Shown here piece after piece: positions 51,912 to 59,213 of a stretch of 64,000 nt of DNA. Origin of the DNA: Mameliella sp. MMSF_3455 (GTDB lineage: Bacteria; Pseudomonadota; Alphaproteobacteria; Rhodobacterales; Rhodobacteraceae); contig NZ_JASHJL010000004.1 in assembly GCF_030733205.1 (NCBI RefSeq), forward strand, positions 1 to 64,000, given 5' to 3'. Each line of letters begins with the position of its first letter. The stretch's first letter is position 1. A program made the position numbers and the translations under genes. The notes under the pieces are model-generated. The model did no database searches, had not been told where the DNA came from, and was given only the letters and a program-made list of their open reading frames with translations.

Positions 51912-53111
51912 ATGCTGGATATCGATTTCGTGCGGGCGCAGTTTCCCGCCTTTGCCCAACCCGCCCTGCAGGGGCAGGCCTTCTTTGAAAACGCCGGGGG
52001 TTCCTATGCCTGCCAGCAGGTGATCGACCGGCTGGCGCGGTTTTATACCGAACGCAAGGTGCAGCCCTATGGCCCCTTTGCCGCCAGTGCGGCGGCGGGC
52101 GCCGAGATGGACGAGGCCCGCAGCCGGTTGGCCGCGCTTCTGGGGATCGACACCGACGAGCTGAGCTTTGGCCCCTCGACCACCCAGAACACCTACGTCC
52201 TTGCGCGCGCCTTCCGGCAGTTCATGCAATCCGGAGAGGCGATCGTCGTCACCAACCAGGACCACGAGGCAAATTCAGGGCCTTGGCGGCGGCTGGAGGC
52301 CGAAGGCATCGAGATCCGTGAATGGAAGATCGACCCGGACACGGGGCACCTCGATCCTGAGGCGCTGGAGCCGCTACTGGACGAGAAGGTGCGGCTGGTC
52401 TGTTTTCCGCATTGCTCCAACGTCGTCGGAGAGATCAACCCGGTGACGGAAATCACCGCCCGCGCCCATGCGGCGGGGGCCTTTGTCTGCGTCGACGGGG
52501 TCAGCTATGCCTCGCATGGCTTTCCGGATGTGGGCGAGCTGGGGCCGGACATCTACCTGTTTTCCAGCTACAAGACCTATGGACCGCACCAGGGGATCAT
52601 GGTGATCCGCCGTACACTGGCCGAGGCGTTGCCGAACCAGGCGCATTTTTTCAACGGCGATGTGCTGACCAAGAAGTTCACGCCCGCGGGGCCAGATCAT
52701 GCCCAGGTGGCAGCCTGCGCAGGCATGGCGGATTACGTCGAGGCGTTGGCGACGCATCACGGCTGCACCGCGCATGACCTGCATGACCTGATGCGCGGGC
52801 ATGAAACGCGGTTGCTGCAGCCTCTGCTGGACGCGGTTTCGGGGCGCAACGGTATCCGCCTGCTAGGGCCGCGCGACGCGACCAACCGCGCGCCGACAGT
52901 GGCCTTGGCCCTGCCAGGTCCGGCAGAAGCCGCGGCCGCAGAATTGGCCAAGCACGGGATCATGGCCGGGGGCAGCGATTTCTACGCGGTGCGCCCCTTG
53001 CAGGCGATGGGGATCGACCCGGCGCGCGGGGTTTTGCGCCTGTCCTTCGTCCATTACACCAGCGAGGAAGAGGTGGCCAAGCTGATCGAGGCGCTCGACG
53101 CGGTTCTCTGA
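51912..53111 (+). CDS. Class V aminotransferase, cysteine desulfurase-like
   Basis: 399 aa from MLDIDFVRAQFPAFAQPALQ. PLP fold: FENAGGSYACQQVIDRLARF, the GPSTTQNTYVLA anchor, VDGVSYASHGFPDV with the PLP Asp, and SSYKTYGPHQG carrying the Schiff-base Lys near 225. It lacks an obvious Cys loop for sulfur transfer, so may be a lyase or another NifS-like member. It lies between the terminator and the photolyase gene. Confidence 0.82.
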   Translation: MLDIDFVRAQFPAFAQPALQGQAFFENAGGSYACQQVIDRLARFYTERKVQPYGPFAASAAAGAEMDEARSRLAALLGIDTDELSFGPSTTQNTYVLARAFRQFMQSGEAIVVTNQDHEANSGPWRRLEAEGIEIREWKIDPDTGHLDPEALEPLLDEKVRLVCFPHCSNVVGEINPVTEITARAHAAGAFVCVDGVSYASHGFPDVGELGPDIYLFSSYKTYGPHQGIMVIRRTLAEALPNQAHFFNGDVLTKKFTPAGPDHAQVAACAGMADYVEALATHHGCTAHDLHDLMRGHETRLLQPLLDAVSGRNGIRLLGPRDATNRAPTVALALPGPAEAAAAELAKHGIMAGGSDFYAVRPLQAMGIDPARGVLRLSFVHYTSEEEVAKLIEALDAVL

Positions 53112-53176
53112 TCCTGGGGTTGCCCTTTGGCGGTTCGCGCTATGTCGCATCCGGCAAGCCAGTGAAGGAGCGCGCC

Positions 53177-54598
53177 TTGTCCGACACCTCTCCTGTCCTC
53201 CTTTGGATCCGGCGCGACTTGCGCCTGTCCGATCATCCGGCACTGGATGCCGCCTGCAAGGCCGGGCGTCCGGTGATCCCGGTCGTGATCCGCGATGCGG
53301 TGATGGATGGCTTGGGCGCCGCGCCGAAATGGCGGATGGGACTCGGCATCGATCACCTTGCACAACGGCTGGAGGACAAGGGGTCGCGGCTGGTGCTGCG
53401 GTCGGGCGATCCGGTCAAGGTGCTGAGGGCTCTGGTGGAGGAAACCGGGGCAGGGGCGGTCTACTGGATGCGGGCCTATGACCCGGCCAGCGTGGATCGC
53501 GACAAGGCCGTGAAATCCGCGCTGCAGGAAACCGGTATCGAGGCCACCAGCTTTGCCGGACACCTGATGTTCGAACCCTGGACCGTCGAGACGAAACAGG
53601 GCGGTTTTTACAAGGTCTTTACCCCGTTCTGGAAGGCGGTTCGGGGGCTGGATGTGGCAGCGCCTCTGCCGACGCCGGGCCGGATCCCGGCGCCGGATAC
53701 ATGGCCCAAGGGCGAAGACCTGCAGGATTGGACTCTGGGCGCGGCCATGCGGCGCGGCGCGGATGTGGTGCGCCCCTGGGTACAACTGGGCGAAGACGCC
53801 GCGCAGGGCAGGCTGGGGGCCTTCATTGCCGAGAAGGTGACCGCCTATGGCGAGACCCGCGATCTCCCATGGACCGACGGCACCTCTTGCCTGAGCGAGA
53901 ACCTTGCCTTGGGCGAAATCACCCCGCACCAATGTTGGCACGCCGGGCGGCGTGCGATGGAGGATGGCAAGAAGGGCGCCGAGACCTTTCTCAAGGAACT
54001 GGTCTGGCGCGAATTCGCCTACCACCTGATGTGGCACACGCCACACCTGCTGGAGAGCAACTGGCGCGAGGAATGGGAGGCCTTTCCCTGGAACGAGGAT
54101 GAGTCCCGCCCCGAGGTCATCGCCTGGAAGCAAGGGCGCACGGGCATTCCCTTTGTGGATGCGGGCATGCGTGAGATGTACGTTACAGGACGGATGCACA
54201 ACCGTGCCCGGATGATCGTCGCCTCTTACCTGACCAAGCACCTGCTGACGCATTGGAAGATCGGAATGCGCTGGTTCGAGGATTGCCTGATCGACTGGGA
54301 TCCGGCGTCGAACGCGATGGGCTGGCAATGGTCGGCCGGGTCCGGGCCGGATGCCACGCCCTATTTCCGGGTCTTCAATCCCGTCACCCAGCGCGACAAG
54401 TTCGATCCGAAGAGAAAATACATCGACCGCTGGATCGCGGAAGGCCGCAGACACCCGTCCGAAGAGGCGTTGAGCTATTTCGATGCCGTTCCGGTCAGTT
54501 GGGGGCTATCGAATGATGACCGCTATCCCGATCCTGTGGTGGCGGTTGACGAAGGGCGCAAACGCGCCCTCGCGGCCTACGAAAACCGCGGGTTCTGA
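53177..54598 (+). CDS. phrB: DNA photolyase / cryptochrome family (CPD class I-like)
   Basis: 473 aa with TTG start behind GAAGGAG; no ATG fits. The photolyase N-domain has PVLLWIRRDLRLSDHPALDA. FAD-binding domain: GTSCLSENLALGEITPHQCW, FLKELVWREFAYHLMWHTPH, RTGIPFVDAGMREMYVTGRMHN and WQWSAGSGPDATPYFRVFNP. Light-driven repair of pyrimidine dimers. About 560 bp before the CFA synthase gene, as in R. sphaeroides, where phrA and cfaA are neighbours. Confidence 0.92.
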   Translation: MSDTSPVLLWIRRDLRLSDHPALDAACKAGRPVIPVVIRDAVMDGLGAAPKWRMGLGIDHLAQRLEDKGSRLVLRSGDPVKVLRALVEETGAGAVYWMRAYDPASVDRDKAVKSALQETGIEATSFAGHLMFEPWTVETKQGGFYKVFTPFWKAVRGLDVAAPLPTPGRIPAPDTWPKGEDLQDWTLGAAMRRGADVVRPWVQLGEDAAQGRLGAFIAEKVTAYGETRDLPWTDGTSCLSENLALGEITPHQCWHAGRRAMEDGKKGAETFLKELVWREFAYHLMWHTPHLLESNWREEWEAFPWNEDESRPEVIAWKQGRTGIPFVDAGMREMYVTGRMHNRARMIVASYLTKHLLTHWKIGMRWFEDCLIDWDPASNAMGWQWSAGSGPDATPYFRVFNPVTQRDKFDPKRKYIDRWIAEGRRHPSEEALSYFDAVPVSWGLSNDDRYPDPVVAVDEGRKRALAAYENRGF

Positions 54599-54614
54599 CG
54601 CGGTGCCGGGTGTC

Positions 54615-55016
54615 TCAGTTTGTCACGCCGCCCATGCGGTCCATTTTGACCCAGCCGCTGGAATTGCCGGCATAGGCGATCTTGCAGACTGGCTTGGCAT
54701 CGGAACATGTCTCGACATAGCCGCCCTCGCCAGGGGCGAGCGTGCCCACCTTCTGCGTGAACTCGACATCGCTGTAGACCGCGATGGGCAGGGCGGACAT
54801 GTTGAAGTAGGGGATGTCGCGCGCCACGTTGCGTTCCCAGGATCCACCGGAAACCGGCTTGGGCTGCACTTCGCGGACGGGTTCGGACAGGGTCATGGCG
54901 GGTCGCGCCTGCGGAGCTTTGGTCTCTCCCTTGTCGAGGCCGACCATACTCATCATCTTGCCGCATCCAGAGGCTGCGAGGACCATGAGGCACACCACCA
55001 CCAATTGATTCTTCAT
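54615..55016 (-). CDS. Small lipoprotein with SH3-like segment
   Basis: 133 aa. Lipobox LAASGC with Cys18. The C-terminal part (VKMDRMGGVTN, preceded by an ETCSDAKPVCKIAYAG stretch with two Cys) is like bacterial SH3 modules. Attached to the outer or inner membrane. It is convergent with the photolyase gene and divergent from the CFA synthase gene. Confidence 0.72.
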   Translation of the reverse strand: MKNQLVVVCLMVLAASGCGKMMSMVGLDKGETKAPQARPAMTLSEPVREVQPKPVSGGSWERNVARDIPYFNMSALPIAVYSDVEFTQKVGTLAPGEGGYVETCSDAKPVCKIAYAGNSSGWVKMDRMGGVTN

Positions 55017-55101
55017 CTGTCATCTCCCGTTTTGAGGGAACGTATCGCTCCGGACTGATACCAGAAAACACCATGTTGAAGAAAATCCAAAGCACAAATC
55101 C

Positions 55102-55129
55102 TTGCCACAGGTGGTTTGGGCCATAAACT
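55102..55129 (+). promoter_or_regulatory. Candidate promoter of the CFA synthase gene
   Basis: TTGCCA (55102-55107), 16-base spacer and TAAACT (55124-55129) lie 33 bp before the ATG at 55162 and would give a short leader. The surrounding region is unusually AT-rich for this window. Confidence 0.4.
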
Positions 55130-55161
55130 TCGGTAAGATATCGGCTTCTCGAAAGAAACTT

Positions 55162-56367
55162 ATGCTATTGACAGACATCCAGGGGCAGGCGGGGTTGCCC
55201 CGGTATTTCGCGCGGGTCTTCGACATGGCCCGTGGTATGGGCTGCGGCCGGCTGGATTTCGTGCTGGTTGACGGGCGCGTGTTTCGCGCCGAGGGACGTG
55301 TGCCTAGCCCGGTTGCCGAATTGCACCTGCACCACGACGATATCTTTGCCCGCCTGATCCGCGAAGGCGACCTCGGGTTTTGCGAGGCCTATCTTGACGG
55401 CTGGTGGTCCACCCCGGACCTGATGGCCTTCCTGGGCCTCGTGCATGCCAACGAAGAGATGTTTGACGGCTATCCCGGCGGCGGGGTGGTACGCATGTGG
55501 GAGCGGTTCCGGTTCTGGCTGCAATCGAATTCCAAGCGGCAGGCGAAAAAGAACATCGCCCACCATTATGACCTGGGAAACGATTTCTACGGCCTGTGGC
55601 TGGACGATACGATGACCTATTCCTCGGCCCTGTTCCGCACCGGGCAGGAGAGCCTGGAAAAAGCGCAAGAGTTGAAGTACGCCTCGATGATCGACCAGAT
55701 GGGGGCACAGCCCGGCGATCATGTTCTGGAAATCGGCTGCGGCTGGGGCGGCTTCGCCGAGTACGCCGCCAAGGAGCGCGGACTGCGCGTGACCGGGCTG
55801 ACCATCAGCCAGGAGCAGTATGTCTATGCGCGTGAACGGATCGCCAAGGCCGGTCTGTCTGACCGCGTGGAATTGAAATTGCAGGATTACCGGGATGAGC
55901 GCGGCCGCTATGACGGCATTGCCTCGATCGAGATGTTCGAGGCCGTGGGCGAGAAATACTGGCCCACCTATTTCGAGACCGTGCAGGCGCGCCTCAAGCC
56001 CGGCGGCCACGCCACGCTGCAGATCATCACAGTGCAGCACAAGCGGTGGGAGATCTATCGCCGGGGTGTGGACTTCATCCAGAAATACATCTTTCCCGGC
56101 GGTATGCTGCCCTCTCCCGAGGTGCTGCGCGCCGAGGTCGAGCGTGCCGGCATGCAGGTGGTGCGCAGCCTGGAATTCGGCGAGAGCTATTCCCAGACCC
56201 TGCGCCGCTGGCACGAGACCTTCAACGACCGCTGGGACGAGATTGCCGAAATGGGGTTCGATGCGCGGTTTCGCCGGATGTGGAATTTCTACCTGGCCTC
56301 TTGCGCGGCGACCTTTCACAGCGGTAACTGTGACGTGACCCAGATCACCATCGCAAAGCCCGCCTGA
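55162..56367 (+). CDS. cfa: Cyclopropane-fatty-acyl-phospholipid synthase
   Basis: 401 aa from MLLTDIQGQAGLPRYFARVF. SAM site VLEIGCGWGGFAEYAA at about 191-206. IAHHYDLGNDFYGLWLDDTMTY-type region and the ASIEMFEAVGEKYW and SLEFGESYSQTLRRWHETFN segments mark CFA synthases. It methylenates unsaturated membrane lipids, protecting against acid, singlet oxygen and heat. It ends 3 bp before trgA. Confidence 0.92.
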   Translation: MLLTDIQGQAGLPRYFARVFDMARGMGCGRLDFVLVDGRVFRAEGRVPSPVAELHLHHDDIFARLIREGDLGFCEAYLDGWWSTPDLMAFLGLVHANEEMFDGYPGGGVVRMWERFRFWLQSNSKRQAKKNIAHHYDLGNDFYGLWLDDTMTYSSALFRTGQESLEKAQELKYASMIDQMGAQPGDHVLEIGCGWGGFAEYAAKERGLRVTGLTISQEQYVYARERIAKAGLSDRVELKLQDYRDERGRYDGIASIEMFEAVGEKYWPTYFETVQARLKPGGHATLQIITVQHKRWEIYRRGVDFIQKYIFPGGMLPSPEVLRAEVERAGMQVVRSLEFGESYSQTLRRWHETFNDRWDEIAEMGFDARFRRMWNFYLASCAATFHSGNCDVTQITIAKPA

Positions 56368-56370
56368 CTG

Positions 56371-56811
56371 ATGCCCAACGCCGCGAAACTGATTGCCGCC
56401 CTTGGCCTCGCGGCGCTGGGTTGGATCGTCTCGGACATGATCAAGCCGCTGGTGCCCTTCAGCGTCAATTTCGGCTGGTTCAACTACGTCAACGCAGCGA
56501 TCGGTGTGCTGGTCGGCTGGCTTTTCCTTGGACCCCGCTCGGGGCAGGGCATCACATCGGCGATCAACAACGGTATCACCGCCGCCATTGTCATGGTGAT
56601 CGTGGGCCTGTTCGTGCAGGGCGTGAACGAGATGGTGCGCTTGTCCTTCGCCCGCCGTTACGACTCGCCTTTCGAGGCCATAGCGGCGATTTTCGAGATC
56701 AGCCTGGACTACGGGATGATCCTTCTCGACATGCAGGTGGTCCTGGCGCTGCTGGTCGGCGGTATCGTCGCCGCGCTTTTTGCCGAGACCATGGGCAGAC
56801 GCTGGAGTTAA
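56371..56811 (+). CDS. trgA: TrgA family membrane protein (tellurite-resistance associated)
   Basis: 146 aa with three to four membrane segments: KLIAALGLAALGWIVSDMI, NYVNAAIGVLVGWLFLG, IVMVIVGLFVQGVNEMV, LALLVGGIVAALFAE. trgA, trgB and cysK together give tellurite resistance in R. sphaeroides. The same order is present here. Its biochemical role is unknown. Confidence 0.88.
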   Translation: MPNAAKLIAALGLAALGWIVSDMIKPLVPFSVNFGWFNYVNAAIGVLVGWLFLGPRSGQGITSAINNGITAAIVMVIVGLFVQGVNEMVRLSFARRYDSPFEAIAAIFEISLDYGMILLDMQVVLALLVGGIVAALFAETMGRRWS

Positions 56812-56813
56812 TC

Positions 56814-57950
56814 TTGTCAGACCTGTTTTTTTACGGAACGCTGCGGCACCTGCCGTTGCTGGAACTGGTTTTGGGCCATGCGCCCGAGGTCGAACCGGCG
56901 CAATTGCCGGATCATGCGGTGCTCTGGGCCGATGGACAGGCCTTTCCGATGATCGTGGCCCAGCCGGGCGCGCGGGCCGAAGGGGTGCTGTTGCGCGGGG
57001 TCAGCGACGCGGACCGCGCAGCGCTGGATTACTACGAGGGCGGCTTTGCCTACGAGTTGCGCCCCGTGACGGTCGATACCGCGGCGGGCCCTTGTGCGGC
57101 AGAGGTCTTTTTCCCTGTATCGGAGGGCCGCTGGCAACCGGGGGCGCCCTGGTCGCTGGACGATTGGCTGGACCGCTGGGGCGGGGTGACAATGCGCGCC
57201 GCGCGGGAGGTCTTGGACCGGCGCGGTGCCTACGCAGCGCAAGAGGTGGCGGGGATGTTGCCTTTCTTTCGCGCGCGGGCCTGGGCCAATGAAATCGCGG
57301 CAGAGGGCGCGCCACAGACGCTGCGCCGGGCAAGCGGTCTGGAGGATATCGATTACCAGGGGCTGCGCGGGCAGCCCTTTCGCGGTTTTTTCCGGATCGA
57401 TCCGTTCCGCCTGCGCTATCGCCGGTTTGACGGCGAGTGGAGCGCGCCGCTGGAACGGGAGTGCTTCATTGCTTTCGACGTTGCCCTTGTGCTGCCCTAC
57501 GACCCGGTGCTGGACAAGGTGCTGCTGATCGAACAGATGCGCTTTGGCCCGATCCACCGGGGCGACCCGGCCCCCTGGGTGCTGGAGGCCGTGGCCGGCG
57601 TCGTCGACGCGGGCGAAAGCCCCGAGGAGGCGGCCCGGCGCGAGACCATCGAGGAAGCCGGGCTGGAGGTGAGCGCCCTGCTGCCGGCCTGCAAGGGCTA
57701 TGCCTCACCCGGGTACACGACGGAATTCTACCACGCGTTCGTGGGGCTTTGTGACCTGTCCGGTCGTGAAAAGGGGATCGGCGGGCTGGACGAAGAGCAC
57801 GAGGACATCCGCAGCCATGTCGTTACCTTGGATCACGCGATGGAGTTGATCGAGACCGGCGAGATCAACGCCTTGCCGCTGGCGATGCTGGTCAACTGGG
57901 TTGCGGCACGGCGGAGCGACCTGCGCGCGGGGCAGGCTGCACAAGCGTGA
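56814..57950 (+). CDS. trgB: TrgB: GGCT-like domain fused to Nudix hydrolase
   Basis: 378 aa starting with TTG that follows the trgA stop by two bases and lies behind GGAG. Residues 1-130 resemble gamma-glutamylcyclotransferases (LFFYGTLRHLPLLELVLG, DYYEGGFAYELRPVTV). The C-terminal part carries a complete Nudix box, GVVDAGESPEEAARRETIEE followed by AGLEV. The two-domain design suggests removal of a gamma-glutamyl or nucleotide adduct formed under oxyanion stress. The next gene is cysK, 228 bp away. Confidence 0.88.
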   Translation: MSDLFFYGTLRHLPLLELVLGHAPEVEPAQLPDHAVLWADGQAFPMIVAQPGARAEGVLLRGVSDADRAALDYYEGGFAYELRPVTVDTAAGPCAAEVFFPVSEGRWQPGAPWSLDDWLDRWGGVTMRAAREVLDRRGAYAAQEVAGMLPFFRARAWANEIAAEGAPQTLRRASGLEDIDYQGLRGQPFRGFFRIDPFRLRYRRFDGEWSAPLERECFIAFDVALVLPYDPVLDKVLLIEQMRFGPIHRGDPAPWVLEAVAGVVDAGESPEEAARRETIEEAGLEVSALLPACKGYASPGYTTEFYHAFVGLCDLSGREKGIGGLDEEHEDIRSHVVTLDHAMELIETGEINALPLAMLVNWVAARRSDLRAGQAAQA

Positions 57951-58178
57951 GGACACGGGGAGTGGCCCGGATTCAACGGGTTACAGGGGGAAATTGCGGA
58001 GGCCTGTCTTCGGCTGGTTGCCATGCTCTGTCCTCGGTTCCAGCCGCGCGCCTTTGGTGTGCCGCCAGCCATGGCCCCGGCGCCGACTGGCGCGGCTGTG
58101 ATCAGCGCGCCGCTGCGTCTTGAGTTCCCCCGACCTCGGCCCTACACCAATGGGAACACGTTTCGGAAAGGACACGTC

Positions 58179-59213
58179 ATGCGCAAATCGCAGGACCTCG
58201 CACAGGCTGTCGGGCAGACGCCGCTGATCAAGCTTCGCAAGGCATCGGAGCTGACTGGGTGCGAGATCTGGGGCAAGGCGGAATTCATGAACCCGGGCCA
58301 GTCGGTCAAGGATCGCGCGGCGCTCTACATCATCAAGGACGCCATCGCGAAGGGCCAGCTTGCGCCGGGCGGCACCATCGTCGAAGGCACCGCCGGCAAC
58401 ACCGGGATCGGCCTGGCGCTGGTGGGCGCCTCGATGGGGTTCAGGACCGTCATCGTCATGCCAGAGACGCAGAGCCAGGAAAAGAAGGACATGCTGCGTC
58501 TCGCAGGGGCCGAGTTGGTGCTGGTCCCCGCCGCTCCCTACAAGAACCCCAACAACTATGTCCGCTACTCCGGCCGGCTGGCCGAGAAGCTGGCCGCGAG
58601 CGAGCCCAACGGTGCGATCTGGGCCAACCAGTTCGACAACGTGGCCAATCGCCAGGCCCATATCGAGACCACCGGCCCGGAAATCTGGGAACAGACGGGC
58701 GGCAAGGTCGATGGCTTCGTTTGCGCGGTGGGCTCTGGCGGGACGGCCGCGGGCGTCGGCATGGCGCTGCAGCCCAAGGGCGTGAAATGCGGGATCGTCG
58801 ATCCGATGGGGTCGGGCATCTACAGTCTCTACAAAGACGGCGAGGCCAAGCCCGAGGGCAGCTCGATTTCCGAAGGGATCGGCCAGGGGCGGATCACCGC
58901 CAACCTCGAGGGGTTCAAGCCCGATTTCCTGACCCAGGTCAGCGATGAAGAGGCCCTGCCCATCGTGTTTGACCTGCTGGCCGAAGAGGGCCTGTGCATG
59001 GGGGGATCGACGGGCATCAACGTTGCCGGCGCGATCCACATGGCCCGCGAGATGGGGCCGGGGCACACGATTGTCACCGTGCTTTGCGACTATGGCACGC
59101 GCTACCAGTCCAAGCTGTTCAACCCGGATTTCCTGCGCGACAAGGGCCTGCCGACCCCGCCCTGGATGACGCGTGGACCGTCCAGCATTCCCGGTGTATT
59201 CGAGGACGCATGA
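58179..59213 (+). CDS. cysK: Cysteine synthase A-type (O-acetylserine sulfhydrylase)
   Basis: 344 aa from MRKSQDLAQAVGQTPLIKLR; GGAAAGGACAC precedes. PLP Lys in NPGQSVKDRAAL, phosphate loop GTAGNTGIGLAL, and a C-terminal extension beyond the usual 310 residues. Makes cysteine from O-acetylserine and sulfide. In R. sphaeroides the gene following trgAB (cysK) is needed for tellurite resistance. The MscS gene overlaps its stop. Confidence 0.9.
   Translation: MRKSQDLAQAVGQTPLIKLRKASELTGCEIWGKAEFMNPGQSVKDRAALYIIKDAIAKGQLAPGGTIVEGTAGNTGIGLALVGASMGFRTVIVMPETQSQEKKDMLRLAGAELVLVPAAPYKNPNNYVRYSGRLAEKLAASEPNGAIWANQFDNVANRQAHIETTGPEIWEQTGGKVDGFVCAVGSGGTAAGVGMALQPKGVKCGIVDPMGSGIYSLYKDGEAKPEGSSISEGIGQGRITANLEGFKPDFLTQVSDEEALPIVFDLLAEEGLCMGGSTGINVAGAIHMAREMGPGHTIVTVLCDYGTRYQSKLFNPDFLRDKGLPTPPWMTRGPSSIPGVFEDA

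Noticed and set aside
53109-53114. TGATCC before the photolyase gene as an RpoE-type -35 box
   Set aside because: It overlaps the upstream stop codon and no matching -10 sequence lies 17-18 bases downstream.
55073-55126. 17-codon upstream ORF before the CFA synthase gene (MLKKIQSTNPCHRWFGP)
   Set aside because: It has no ribosome site and the likely promoter (55102-55129) starts transcription inside or after it, so it is probably not translated.
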